Shown: piece by piece, positions 43,635 to 51,388 of the stretch
Numbering within the stretch: the stretch's first letter is position 1
How the letters are laid out: each line of letters starts with the position of its first letter
Source of the DNA: Poriferisodalis sp965208925
GTDB lineage: Bacteria > Actinomycetota > Acidimicrobiia > Acidimicrobiales > Poriferisodalaceae
Assembly (NCBI RefSeq): GCF_965208925.1
Contig: NZ_OZ242364.1
Location: forward strand, 930,001-994,000
Reading direction: 5' to 3'
Length of the DNA stretch: 64,000 nucleotides
Made by a program: the position numbers and the translations under genes
The notes under the pieces: model-generated
The model's input: the letters and a program-made list of their open reading frames with translations, nothing else
Database searches by the model: none
Told to the model about the DNA's origin: nothing

Positions 43635-44668
43635 GGGCCTGTCGTCAGGTTGTTCCAGTTGCTCCGAGACTGTTCCAGATCAGCGGGGCTGAGGTTGACA
43701 TACCCGGCGTCGACCACATAGGTCTGGCCCTCATCGCTCAGCATGAAGTCGACGAACGCCTTCACGGCCGGGTCGGAGGCATACGCGGCGTCGATGTAGG
43801 TGTAGAGGAAGCGGGCGATCGGGAACTCGGCTGAGGCGATGGTCTCGGGCGTGGGCGCCACGCAGCCGTCGCCGCCGTCGACCTCCAGCAGCTTCACCTT
43901 GTCGCGGTTCTCGTCGGCGAACGCGAAGCCCACCCAGCCCAGGCTCGTCTGGTTGCCGGAGACCCCGTCGATGATCACGTTGTCGTTGGCGGAGGCGTTG
44001 TAGTCGGGCCGCACGGCGAAGTTCTCGTCGGCATGACCCTCCTCGACACGGTGCTCCCAGACGTGCTCGAGGGCGATCTCGATGAAGCTGTCGAACGTGC
44101 CCGACTCCTCGCCCGGAGCGAAGATCTCGAGCGCACCGCTGCTGAACGGACCAGTACCGCCCAGCTCGGCGTTCAGGGTGTTCGCATCAGCCCAATCACC
44201 GAAGCCGGTGGCCTCGTCGCCGACCAGGCTGTACAGGTCCTCGAAGCTGAGGCAGTCGATCGCGTCGTTGCCGGCCGCGGTGACCACCGAGATGCCGTCG
44301 ATGGCGACGCGCAGCTCGATGAACTCGATGCCGGCGGCGTTGATGTCGGCGGCCTCGGAGTCTTGGATCTGGCGTGAGCTGTTCCAGACCGGCACCTCGC
44401 CGGCCGCGGCGGCCTTGTGACCGTCGCCCGATCCAGGACCGGCAACCGAGAACGCCACACCGGGGTGCGCCTCGGCGAAGGCCTCGGCCAGCAGGTTCGT
44501 GATGGGCTCCACGGTGGACGAGCCGGTGACGCTGATCGAACCGCTGAGTTGGTCATCGGCCCCAGACCCGGTGGCGGTGCCCGCTTCAGCTGACTCGCCC
44601 CCGCACGCTGCGGCGACCAAGGCGAATGCGAAGAGCGTCGCCACCAGCTTGAGCCAGTTCATTCGCAT
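43625..44668 (-). CDS. pstS: Phosphate-binding lipoprotein PstS
   Basis: 347 residues. Signal with lipobox ALVAAAC. Phosphate-binding segments: SVTGSSTVEPITNLLAEAFA, GPGSGDGHKAAAAGEVPVWN, and APGEESGTFDSFIEIA. The later part carries SGNQTSLGWVGFAFADENRD and FLYTYIDAAY. It captures phosphate at the cell surface and hands it to PstCA. First gene of the operon, preceded by a PHO box. Confidence 0.95.
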   Translation of the reverse strand: MRMNWLKLVATLFAFALVAAACGGESAEAGTATGSGADDQLSGSISVTGSSTVEPITNLLAEAFAEAHPGVAFSVAGPGSGDGHKAAAAGEVPVWNSSRQIQDSEAADINAAGIEFIELRVAIDGISVVTAAGNDAIDCLSFEDLYSLVGDEATGFGDWADANTLNAELGGTGPFSSGALEIFAPGEESGTFDSFIEIALEHVWEHRVEEGHADENFAVRPDYNASANDNVIIDGVSGNQTSLGWVGFAFADENRDKVKLLEVDGGDGCVAPTPETIASAEFPIARFLYTYIDAAYASDPAVKAFVDFMLSDEGQTYVVDAGYVNLSPADLEQSRSNWNNLTTGPTF

Positions 44669-44714
44669 GGACGCGCACGCTACGAGCGGCCTGTGACATC
44701 GCCGCGGGTTCGGG

Positions 44715-44753
44715 GTGAACGGCGGGAACGGATGCCGTGAACAATCCGTGAAC
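44715..44753 (-). promoter_or_regulatory. PHO box upstream of pstS
   Basis: Reading toward pstS, GTTCAC occurs at 44753-44748, 44742-44737 and 44720-44715, i.e. 11 and 22 bp apart, with a weaker GTTCCC between. This matches the direct 11-bp repeats bound by PhoP in Streptomyces. The site ends about 47 nt before the pstS ATG. Confidence 0.8.
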
Positions 44754-44791
44754 GCGCCTGGCCGCCTCGACCGAGGCTGCGCTGCATCGGA

Positions 44792-45073
44792 CTATTCGGC
44801 GTCGTCCTCTTCGGGCATGCCGAGGTCCCAGTGCAGCTCGTAGTTCTCGCGCTCGGCGTCACGCACGACCCGCTCGCGGTTGCGGCGGAATTGCGGGTCG
44901 TGAGGCGGCAGGAGCTGCAGGCGCGCGTTGGTCCTGCGGCGGAACTCGTCGACGGCCGCTTCTTCGCCGTAGATGCCCTCGATCTCCCAGTGCGGTGCGA
45001 CGGGGCCCAGGTAGATGATGCGGATGCCGACCTCAGGCGGGAGCTGCTCGGCTTCGGTGGCGATGTCGGTCAC
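44792..45073 (-). CDS. Small conserved acidic protein, function unknown
   Basis: 93 residues. GIRIIYLGPVAPHWEIEGIY in the first half, then a charged stretch RRRTNARLQLLPPHDPQFRR, and an acidic end PEEDDAE. No signal or membrane segment. GTG start with AAGGA upstream. It looks like a real soluble protein but I do not recognise the family. Confidence 0.6.
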   Translation of the reverse strand: MTDIATEAEQLPPEVGIRIIYLGPVAPHWEIEGIYGEEAAVDEFRRRTNARLQLLPPHDPQFRRNRERVVRDAERENYELHWDLGMPEEDDAE

Positions 45074-45179
45074 GGCGGTCCTTGTCTACGGTGGCGCAAG
45101 GGTACCGACGCGCTACCTGAGAATTCGATGAGAGTCGGCGAATCAGGGAACCGGAGGCACCCCTGCGGCGTTGGTTCTC

Positions 45180-45485
45180 ATGATGTTGCAGATCAATCCG
45201 GTCTATGAGCCGCAGATGTCCCAGGGCTCCGAGAGCCTGGCCGCGGAGTGGGTCACGTTCCGCAGGTGTACCGACATCGATCCCAACGTGTTCTTTCCCA
45301 ATGACGGTGCCGGCGTGATCGTGGCTCAGAAGGTGTGCGCCGAGTGCCCGGTGGCCGACGCCTGCCGTGAATACGCGCTGGCCAACAACATCACCCACGG
45401 CGTGTGGGGCGGGACATCGGAGCGGCAGCGCCGCCGGATCCTGCGGGATCGCCGCCGGGCAAGCAAGGCCGCCCGCGCTGCCTGA
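45180..45485 (+). CDS. WhiB-family Fe-S regulator 1
   Basis: About 101 residues from the ATG at 45180. The four Cys ligands of the [4Fe-4S] cluster are in FRRCTDIDPNVFFP and KVCAECPVADACREYAL, followed by GVWGGTSERQRRRI and a basic tail. WhiB proteins bind the primary sigma factor and regulate development or redox responses. Confidence 0.93.
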   Translation: MMLQINPVYEPQMSQGSESLAAEWVTFRRCTDIDPNVFFPNDGAGVIVAQKVCAECPVADACREYALANNITHGVWGGTSERQRRRILRDRRRASKAARAA

Positions 45486-45500
45486 CTCAGCAGCGGTGAA

Positions 45501-45698
45501 TCAGGAGTCGCTCGACGAGCTGTCGCCGGATGCCTTGTCGCCGGCCGCCTTGTCCTCGTCGTTCACGCCCTCACGGAACTCGCGCTGAGCCTGGCCCAGC
45601 GAGCGCGCCAGCTTGGGCAGCTTGGCGCCTCCGAACAGCACGAGCACGATGATGAGCAGGATGAGCAGTTCGGGCGGTCCGAGCGCGATTGCCATCAC
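45501..45698 (-). CDS. tatA: Twin-arginine translocase subunit TatA/E
   Basis: 65 residues. One membrane helix (PPELLILLIIVLVLFGGAKL) followed by the hinge GGAKLPKLARSLGQAQREFR, an amphipathic helix and a charged Asp/Lys/Ser tail. The FGxxKLP hinge is diagnostic. Forms the pore for folded Tat substrates. The GTG start (45698) lies 7 nt after a TACGCT hexamer, hence leaderless. Confidence 0.92.
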   Translation of the reverse strand: MMAIALGPPELLILLIIVLVLFGGAKLPKLARSLGQAQREFREGVNDEDKAAGDKASGDSSSSDS

Positions 45699-45705
45699 GC
45701 TCGCG

Positions 45706-45711
45706 AGCGTA
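45706..45711 (-). promoter_or_regulatory. -10 element TACGCT for leaderless tatA
   Basis: Minus-strand TACGCT, 7 nt before the GTG. Confidence 0.5.
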
Positions 45712-45767
45712 CCAGTGCCCGCTCAGACCGGTAGCCGAGTCGGGTCAGCCGGCGGCGGCCTGCGGCG

Positions 45768-46046
45768 TCAGCCGGCAGCGGCGCGCCTCGTGAGGGCTCG
45801 CTGGCGGCGCACGCGGCGGCGTTCCCGCTCGCTCATGCCGCCCCAGATGCCGAACTTCTCGCTGTTCTGGAGTGCGTATTCGAGACATTCGTCGCTGACG
45901 ACGCAGCCGCGGCACACCGCCTTGGCCTCACGGGTGCTCGCCCCGCGCTCGGGAAAGAACAGGTCGGGATCGACCCCGAGGCAGTTGGCCTCGTCCCACC
46001 AGTTCCCTGCTGGTAGCTCGACTGCTACGTCAGTTGCGAATGCCAT
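45768..46046 (-). CDS. WhiB-family Fe-S regulator 2
   Basis: 92 residues. Cluster Cys in DEANCLGVDPDLFFPERG and AVCRGCVVSDECLEYAL, then FGIWGGMSERERRRVRRQ. This is closer to the WhiB1/WhmE-type short members. GGGGAGGG lies before the ATG. A perfect 18-bp palindrome is found 63 nt upstream. Confidence 0.93.
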   Translation of the reverse strand: MAFATDVAVELPAGNWWDEANCLGVDPDLFFPERGASTREAKAVCRGCVVSDECLEYALQNSEKFGIWGGMSERERRRVRRQRALTRRAAAG

Positions 46047-46109
46047 CGGCCCTCCCCGCGTTCCGCTCGGCGGCCGTGTCCGCTGCGCTCATTGGCGGCC
46101 GAGATTGCT

Positions 46110-46127
46110 CACCTGTAATTACAGGTG
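46110..46127. promoter_or_regulatory. Perfect 18-bp palindrome upstream of whiB gene 2
   Basis: CACCTGTAATTACAGGTG is identical to its reverse complement. The AT core and location between the whiB gene and tadE suggest a repressor or activator dimer site. Confidence 0.6.
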
Positions 46128-46190
46128 TGTGACTTGCCATTGAACCCCATGGGTGTGACATGCGCAAGCGGCAATTTCGGCCGTCGCTGG

Positions 46191-46616
46191 TCAGCGGCGC
46201 GGGCGCTCGTCGGGCATCGCTGCGGACTCGCTCAGATGGACGTCGCCGACCAGCGCACCGGCCAGCGGAACCTCGGTTGCAGAGCGGTAACGCACGGTGA
46301 CGCGCACCAGTTCTGCGGTGACGTGTCGCTCCAGTTCCAGCCGGTCCGGATCGAGCGGCGCAGCCTGCACCACGGCCTCGCGGACGGCGTCCATCGACGG
46401 CTCCACTGCGGCGATGCGTGCGCCCACCCGGGCCGCATGCGACACCAGCACCGCGTCACGCGCGACCAACGCCGTCTGCACGATGCACATGAGCAGCAGC
46501 ACCAGGAAGGGCAGCAGCAGGGCCAGCTCCACGGTGGCCTGTCCGCATTCGGGCGTCGTGCGTGTGCCCAGTGGCGGAGCCGGCGGCGCTGTTCGCCTCG
46601 CCGGGCTCGATCTCAG
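46191..46616 (-). CDS. tadE: TadE-like pseudopilin, CTG start
   Basis: 141 residues if started at CTG 46616. The prepilin site is CG|QATVELALLLPFLVLLL with Glu at +5, so the gene must begin upstream of the first conventional start (GTG 46532), which falls inside this motif. No ATG/GTG/TTG exists in the frame up to the flp stop; a CTG there overlaps it as CTGA. Leader RSSPARRTAPP is basic, as expected. After the helix come VARDAVLVSHAARVGARIAA and LERHVTAELVRVTVRYRSA, typical of TadE. Confidence 0.8.
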   Translation of the reverse strand: MRSSPARRTAPPAPPLGTRTTPECGQATVELALLLPFLVLLLMCIVQTALVARDAVLVSHAARVGARIAAVEPSMDAVREAVVQAAPLDPDRLELERHVTAELVRVTVRYRSATEVPLAGALVGDVHLSESAAMPDERPRR

Positions 46617-46828
46617 GAGATGGCCTTGGTCAGGTAGTTGAAGACCGCGTCGAGCAGGCGGCCGATCTTGCCGGTGCTGGTTGCCCAGGCAGTGACCGCC
46701 GCGACGAGCAGTGCGATGGCGCCGGTGAGCAGCGCGTACTCGGCCGTGGTCTGCCCGGCCTGGTCGGGTGCGAGCCGGTGGGTGCGGCGCACCTGATGTT
46801 CAGAGCGGATGGTTGAGCGTTCGGGCAT
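46613..46828 (-). CDS. flp: Flp/Fap-type pilin
   Basis: 71 residues. Leader ending QAG|QTTAEYALLTGAIALLVA with Glu at +5 and the Flp Glu-Tyr pair, a single hydrophobic helix, then the short C-terminus LLDAVFNYLTKAIS. Main subunit of the tad pilus. ATG with GGAG upstream; followed by tadE with a CTGA overlap. Confidence 0.92.
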   Translation of the reverse strand: MPERSTIRSEHQVRRTHRLAPDQAGQTTAEYALLTGAIALLVAAVTAWATSTGKIGRLLDAVFNYLTKAIS

Positions 46829-46858
46829 GGGAACTCCTTCTGTTGTTGATGAGGTAGG

Positions 46859-47545
46859 TCAGCCGCCGAGGGCCGCGACGAGGACCGGCACGATGGCGAC
46901 CAGCCCGAGCGCCGGGAGCACGCACAGCACGAGCGGGAACAGCAGCAGCACCGGCAGGCGGCGCACCTTGCCTTCGAGCCGGCGGCGGCGGTCGTCGCGC
47001 AGCTCCCGACCGAGGCGTTCCATCTCGGGCGCCAGCGGGATGCCGGTGCGCATAGAACCCGTGACCGCAGCAGCGAAGGCGCGGGCGCGCGGGCCGCAGG
47101 TCTGCCCGAACTCCTCCAGCGTCTCGTCGAGCTGTCTGGCGGCCTGTCCGGCCAGCCGGCGCCTGATGGCGCTCGCCCCGTCGAGATGGCCGAGTGCGAG
47201 CTGCAGCGAGGCGATGATCGACAGCCCCGACGTCAGGGCCACGTTCATCACGTCGACGACCGCCCGGAGCTCGGCGGCCATGTGATCGGGGTGAACGCGG
47301 CGCAGCCAGCCGGCAGCCCTGTCAGGCGCCGCGAGCTGCAGCACGCGACGACGGCCGGGATCAGGCCGGGTCACGTAACCGCCCCAGCACACCGCGGCTG
47401 CTGCCAGGCCGCCGATGACCACCGGATTCGACAGCACCACGCTGTTGACGACCAGCGCGCCAGCCGGGGAACCCGTCATCCCGGCAGGGTCCAGGCCGGC
47501 AGCCAGGCCGGCAGGCGGCAGCACCGCAGCCAGGCCGGCGATCAT
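46859..47545 (-). CDS. tadC: TadC-like type II/IV secretion membrane platform protein
   Basis: 228 residues from the ATG at 47545 that overlaps the tadB stop (ATGA). T2SSF domain: AELRAVVDVMNVALTSGLSI, ALGHLDGASAIRRRLAGQAA, FGQTCGPRARAFAAAVTGSM and the C-terminal helix LPVLLLFPLVLCVLPALGLV. Forms the inner-membrane platform with TadB. Confidence 0.85.
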   Translation of the reverse strand: MIAGLAAVLPPAGLAAGLDPAGMTGSPAGALVVNSVVLSNPVVIGGLAAAAVCWGGYVTRPDPGRRRVLQLAAPDRAAGWLRRVHPDHMAAELRAVVDVMNVALTSGLSIIASLQLALGHLDGASAIRRRLAGQAARQLDETLEEFGQTCGPRARAFAAAVTGSMRTGIPLAPEMERLGRELRDDRRRRLEGKVRRLPVLLLFPLVLCVLPALGLVAIVPVLVAALGG

Positions 47546-48180
47546 CGCAGCGCCCTCGCGACCGTGGCGCGCATCCACGACACGCCCGCCAGCTCGAGCA
47601 AGAGCGCTCCGCCGACGCAGAACCAGCCCAGCGGGGTAGCGGTGAGCACCCGGGCAGCAGCGCCGCCCTCGGCGAGCAGCGCCAGCGCGACCGCCCACGG
47701 CAGTGCCGCCACCACCCAAACCGACGCACGGGCCTGTGCCGCGTGAACCTGAGCCTCGGCGGCCATGTCGGCGTGGGCCCGGACCGTCGCAGCGACATGA
47801 TCAAACAGCTGCGGTTGCGCGCCCACCCGATCCGAGGCCAGCGTGACTGCCGTGGAGAGCAGCGCTGCCTCCGAGGTCTGCTCGCGCGCCGCCCAGCGCT
47901 GCACAGCACGGCTCAGCGTTGCCCCGCGCTCGTGCTCGGCCGCGATCTGCTCCACCGGTGCGCGCATGGGCCCGGCGGCGGCGGACCGCAGCGCCTGCAG
48001 CATCGTGTCACCGCCGCCCAGCCCGCGTGACACCGCGGCGCAGAAGTCGCCGATGCCTGCCGAGCGAGCTGCGAGCGCCATCGCGCTGCGCCGCCGGTCT
48101 CGACGCCGACGAAACCACTCGCGTGCCGCCGGCGACGTGACGCCCCCCACGCAGGCCAGCAGCACGATCAGCTTCACCAC
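47542..48180 (-). CDS. tadB: TadB-like membrane platform protein
   Basis: 212 residues. Short N-terminal helix, then a T2SSF domain (DFCAAVSRGLGGGDTMLQAL, EHERGATLSRAVQRWAAR, LLSTAVTLASDRVGAQPQLF) and two C-terminal helices (VWVVAALPWAVALALLA, LGWFCVGGALLLELAGVSW). Shorter than proteobacterial TadB, as usual in actinobacteria. 94 nt after tadA, with no gene between. Confidence 0.85.
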   Translation of the reverse strand: MVKLIVLLACVGGVTSPAAREWFRRRRDRRRSAMALAARSAGIGDFCAAVSRGLGGGDTMLQALRSAAAGPMRAPVEQIAAEHERGATLSRAVQRWAAREQTSEAALLSTAVTLASDRVGAQPQLFDHVAATVRAHADMAAEAQVHAAQARASVWVVAALPWAVALALLAEGGAAARVLTATPLGWFCVGGALLLELAGVSWMRATVARALR

Positions 48181-48274
48181 GGAGGCGCAGCACCGAATTC
48201 CGCACCGAGCCGCGCGAAATGCCGCACGCCGAATGACAGCGTGGAGCCCTCGCGTGGAGCCGGCGGCGTGTACA

Positions 48275-49384
48275 TCAGGCGACCGCCGCCGCAGGCGTCG
48301 CCGTTATTGCGAGCGAGCCGTCACGGCGCACTTCGTAGATGGCGCCGACCGTCCTGCGCCCAACCGTGCCGCGGCTCATGTGCACCAAGCCGTCGAGCAC
48401 CGACGCGATGTGTGCGGCCACATCGCCGACCGCGCCGCCGGCGCGGGCGAGCTGCTCGAACCGCCACAGCGCATGCGCCGGGTCGTCGGCATGCAGCGTG
48501 GACAGCGAGCCCCGATGACCGGTGGTGAGCGCCTGCAGCAGCGCTGCCGCTTCGGGGCCGCGCACCTCGCCGATCACCAGGCGATCGGGCCGCATCCGCA
48601 GCGCCGCAGCCACCAGCTCCGCCATCGTCACCGCGCCGACGCCGTCGACGTTGGGCGGCTGACCTTCCAGGCGCACGGTGCCGGCACCGAGCCGGGGCAG
48701 CTCCGCGGCTTCCTCCACCACCACGAGCCGCTCCCGCTCGGCCACCGTGGCCAGCAAGCTGGCCAGCAGCGACGTCTTGCCGGTGCTGGTGGGGCCGAAG
48801 ACGATCAGGTTGGCCCGCTGCGCGATGAGACGGTCGAGGCAGGCAGCGAATCCGGGGCCGGCCAGCTCGTCGAGGCGGCGGGCACCGGCGGGGAAGCGGC
48901 GCAGCGTGATGTAGGGGCCGTCCACCGCCACCGGCGGCACGGCGATGTGGCAGCGGGTGCGGTCGTCGAGCCGCACGTCCACCATGGGAAGGCGACGGTC
49001 GACACGTCGCCCCGTCGGCCCCAGCAAGTACTCGACCAGGCGGTGCACCTCAGCGGTGCTGATCCGGCCTGCTGCGGTCAACATGCCGCGCCGCTCGATG
49101 ACGATCGGGCCGGGGCCATTGATCATCACCTCGGTCACCTCGTCATCGGCCCAGATCTCCGCCAGCGGCCCGATGCCCGCAAGGCGGGCCAGCACCTCGG
49201 ACACGAGATCGGCCGCGTGGTGGCGATCGAGCAGCGGGGCGGCTCCCTCGACCGCGGCGGCCACGTCGCGGGCTGCCGGCGCAGGCGCCGGGAGGAAGCG
49301 TTCGTGGATCTCCTCCACGAACGCCGGGTCGGCTGGCATCCGGCCTGACGGGTGGCGGGCAACGGCACGCGCGATGCGGTTCAC
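48275..49384 (-). CDS. tadA: TadA/CpaF pilus assembly ATPase
   Basis: 369 residues. N-terminal domain with WADDEVTEVMINGPGPIVIE. Walker A GPTSTGKTSLLASLL, Asp box VVVEEAAELPRLGAGTVRLE, Walker B PDRLVIGEVRGPEAAALLQA, His box GHRGSLSTLHAD. Hexameric motor for Flp assembly. Starts in a GTGA overlap with tadZ. Confidence 0.94.
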   Translation of the reverse strand: MNRIARAVARHPSGRMPADPAFVEEIHERFLPAPAPAARDVAAAVEGAAPLLDRHHAADLVSEVLARLAGIGPLAEIWADDEVTEVMINGPGPIVIERRGMLTAAGRISTAEVHRLVEYLLGPTGRRVDRRLPMVDVRLDDRTRCHIAVPPVAVDGPYITLRRFPAGARRLDELAGPGFAACLDRLIAQRANLIVFGPTSTGKTSLLASLLATVAERERLVVVEEAAELPRLGAGTVRLEGQPPNVDGVGAVTMAELVAAALRMRPDRLVIGEVRGPEAAALLQALTTGHRGSLSTLHADDPAHALWRFEQLARAGGAVGDVAAHIASVLDGLVHMSRGTVGRRTVGAIYEVRRDGSLAITATPAAAVA

Positions 49385-50013
49385 AGGAACGCATCCAGCG
49401 ATCGCGCCGACTTCGCGCAGCGGTCCAGCAGCAGGCCGGCGTCGGCCCAGCGCGAGACCGAGCGATCCACGGCCACGACCGCATCGGCATGCCGACCCAG
49501 CGCGGCTTCGATGTCGGCGAGTCCCAGCGCGCGCTGCGTGTCGGTCAGCACGATCACGTCGTCGACGTCGGACACGAGCTCACGGGCACGGTGCAGCGCC
49601 TGGTAGCAGCAAGTCATGGTGAGCAGGCGCCGGACCCGCGAGCCCGCCACCCGCTCGAGGGCTCCCCTGCCGCGCCCCGCATCGATGATGTTGACCCGCG
49701 GCTTGCCGGCGAGCAGCGACCACAGCGTGCCCAGCCGGCCGTCGTCGATGTCGCCGCGGCCACGCGGCAGCAGGCTGATGCCCGGCGCGACATCCACTGC
49801 GAGCGCAGAGGCCGCGCCCAGCGACAGTTCCGCCGCCGCCGTCCACTCGGCGATTCCCGGCAGATCGGGGGCAGTGCCCAGCACGACGCCGAAGTCGCCG
49901 GTCAGATCGACAAGAACCACATCACGGCCGGCGCGCTTGGCACTGCTGGCGGCGAGCAGCGCAGTCACGGTGTTGCCGACGCCGCCCTTGGCGCCCACAT
50001 AGGCATAGATCAT
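49381..50013 (-). CDS. tadZ: TadZ/CpaE-like MinD-family protein with altered Walker A
   Basis: 210 residues from the ATG at 50013 (GGAG 7 nt upstream); an ATG six codons earlier is possible. MinD fold: MIYAYVGAKGGVGNTVTALL, VVLVDLTGDFGVVLG, RVNIIDAGRG. The second Walker A Lys (KGGxGK) is Asn (KGGVGNT), as in other TadZ/CpaE proteins with degenerate ATPase sites; the signature Lys is retained. TadZ places the pilus machine. No prepilin peptidase gene is seen nearby. Confidence 0.82.
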   Translation of the reverse strand: MIYAYVGAKGGVGNTVTALLAASSAKRAGRDVVLVDLTGDFGVVLGTAPDLPGIAEWTAAAELSLGAASALAVDVAPGISLLPRGRGDIDDGRLGTLWSLLAGKPRVNIIDAGRGRGALERVAGSRVRRLLTMTCCYQALHRARELVSDVDDVIVLTDTQRALGLADIEAALGRHADAVVAVDRSVSRWADAGLLLDRCAKSARSLDAFL

Positions 50014-50168
50014 TGGTGCTCCTGAATACATGAAAACAAATGAAATTTATCGTGAGCACTGACCTTGGCCGATGCGCGGGCGCGCGATCAACTGGTTTTT
50101 CGGCGGACCGGCTCAGCCCCTCGCCCGACCGCTGGCGCGAACCGCGACCGTGGGCCAAGATGACGAGC
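50014..50168. other. AT-rich tad promoter region
   Basis: Contains a locally AT-rich stretch (50026-50052) in otherwise GC-rich DNA, just upstream of tadZ. Probably the promoter of the tad operon; the rest carries no feature before selC. Confidence 0.4.
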
Positions 50169-50264
50169 GGAGGTGTCTGAGCGCCTGGTGGGCTCCCCCG
50201 CCTTCAAAGCGGGCGGGACGGGCGATCCCCGTCCGGCGGGTTCGATTCCCGTCCACCTCCGCCA
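50169..50264 (+). tRNA. selC: tRNA-Sec (anticodon TCA)
   Basis: 96 nt including CCA. Acceptor GGAGGTG pairs with CACCTCC, discriminator G. Anticodon stem-loop CCCGC-CTTCAAA-GCGGG, anticodon TCA. Very long variable arm GGACGGG-CGATC-CCCGTCC (7 bp). T arm GCGGG-TTCGATT-CCCGT. The D arm is extended (GAGC/GCTC plus CC/GG), as in tRNA-Sec. The eighth acceptor pair of bacterial tRNA-Sec (T/C) is mismatched. It reads UGA as selenocysteine together with SelA (62543) and SelB. Confidence 0.95.
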
Positions 50265-50337
50265 TTCGATGTCCGCCGATCAATCCGCGCTGCGTTCGGG
50301 AGATGTGCGCCTAGCATTCGCAGTGCCGGTGACCCCA

Positions 50338-50377
50338 GTCATCCCGCACAGTCATCTCGCATAGTCATCCCGCACAG
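50338..50377 (+). repeat. Three 13-nt tandem repeats
   Basis: GTCATCCCGCACA, GTCATCTCGCATA and GTCATCCCGCACA follow each other upstream of a 24-residue ORF. Possibly regulatory, possibly a chance expansion. Confidence 0.55.
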
Positions 50378-50390
50378 AGGACGCTGCACC

Positions 50391-50465
50391 ATGAAAAAGC
50401 TGTTGCTCGCCGTGATCGTCGGCGCTCTGATCGTCATCGTGGTTCGACGCCTGACCGACGCCTGA
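50391..50465 (+). CDS. 24-residue membrane microprotein, DLW-39-like N-terminus
   Basis: ATG AAA AAG CTG TTG opens MKKLLLAVIVGALIVIVVRR, followed by LTDA and TGA. The sequence looks like the start of the small actinobacterial DLW-39 family (MKKLLLLA...), but it is shorter and lacks the DLW end. One membrane helix with basic flanks. Too short for certainty; position just after a tRNA is typical of such genes. Confidence 0.5.
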   Translation: MKKLLLAVIVGALIVIVVRRLTDA

Positions 50466-50520
50466 TCCACCGCAGGCCGCCCGGGCGCGCTCGCGGCGGA
50501 GGAGGCAGGAATCTCCGCCG

Positions 50521-51378
50521 CTATGGCATCTCGATGGGCTGCACCTGCAGTGTCGCCGGATCGAGCACTGCCAAGCTGCCCGGCTCGCCGTTCGCGGCCA
50601 GGCCCACCACCTCGGCGGGGCGCCCGCGCCCGATGTCGAGCAGCGACGAGTGCGCCAGATGCCAGTGCCCGTGCACCACTAGCCGTGGCCCGGTACGACA
50701 GGCGGCCACGCGGACCTGCGCGCTGTTCGCCTCGCCGATCTGGGTGTCGCCCCGGCGGGCAAACCTGGATCCCTCGCCGACGAGCGCTCGATCGGGCACG
50801 TCGTGGCACACCAGCACGTCCAGCGGCTCATCGCCGAGCGCTTCGAGATCGCGCCGGCTGATCGTCTCTCGCGGGAACCAGCGCCAGCCCCGCCGGCGGT
50901 AGTGCCAGCCGGGCGACCAGGCACCGCCCAGTGCGCCGAAGCGCGAGCCGCCCCACACCCAGCGCGAGCCGCGGGCTGCCCACCACAGCATCGGGGCGAT
51001 CGGGATCGGCGTCGCCGGTCCCCACAAGCCGTCGGGGTCCGGATCGAAGTCATGACAGGCGCGGCGGCGGTGCGCTGCAGCCGCGGCGGCCAGCTCGCCC
51101 AAGTGGTCGTGGTTGCCGTCGACGAAGACCCATGGCACGCCGCCTGCGGCGATCGCCTCGCACATCTCGGCGCTGGACGGATCGCCGGGTCGCCACCCCA
51201 GGTCGCCCACCTGCAGCACCGCCTCGCAGCCGTGCGCGACGGCGGCGGCTGACGCCCCGGCCGCTGTGTGCGCAGTGCCATGGATGTCGCCGCAGAGCAG
51301 GACCGAGCCGGCGCGGCCGTCTGATCGCAGCGCGCTCAGCTCGTCGATCTCGCTGCCGGACGCGGCGTCCGTCAGCAC
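50521..51378 (-). CDS. Calcineurin-like metallophosphoesterase
   Basis: 285 residues from the GTG at 51378, 10 nt after the sigma-factor stop. Five metallophosphoesterase blocks: LLCGDIHGTAH, VLQVGDLGWRPGD, VFVDGNHDHLGE, VLVCHDVPDRA and LVVHGHWHLAHSS. Residues coordinate two metal ions. Trp-rich inserts (WVWGGSRFGALGG) mark a subfamily of unknown substrate. Probably co-transcribed with the sigma factor. Confidence 0.85.
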   Translation of the reverse strand: MLTDAASGSEIDELSALRSDGRAGSVLLCGDIHGTAHTAAGASAAAVAHGCEAVLQVGDLGWRPGDPSSAEMCEAIAAGGVPWVFVDGNHDHLGELAAAAAAHRRRACHDFDPDPDGLWGPATPIPIAPMLWWAARGSRWVWGGSRFGALGGAWSPGWHYRRRGWRWFPRETISRRDLEALGDEPLDVLVCHDVPDRALVGEGSRFARRGDTQIGEANSAQVRVAACRTGPRLVVHGHWHLAHSSLLDIGRGRPAEVVGLAANGEPGSLAVLDPATLQVQPIEMP

Positions 51379-51388
51379 CGTCTTGCGC

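Noticed and set aside
49381..50013. TadZ Walker A change as an inactivating mutation
   Set aside because: Degenerate Walker A sites are common in TadZ/CpaE proteins, so this is a family feature rather than damage.
50169..50264. tRNA-Sec as attachment site of a genomic island
   Set aside because: No integrase gene lies next to it and I saw no second copy of its 3' end in the window.
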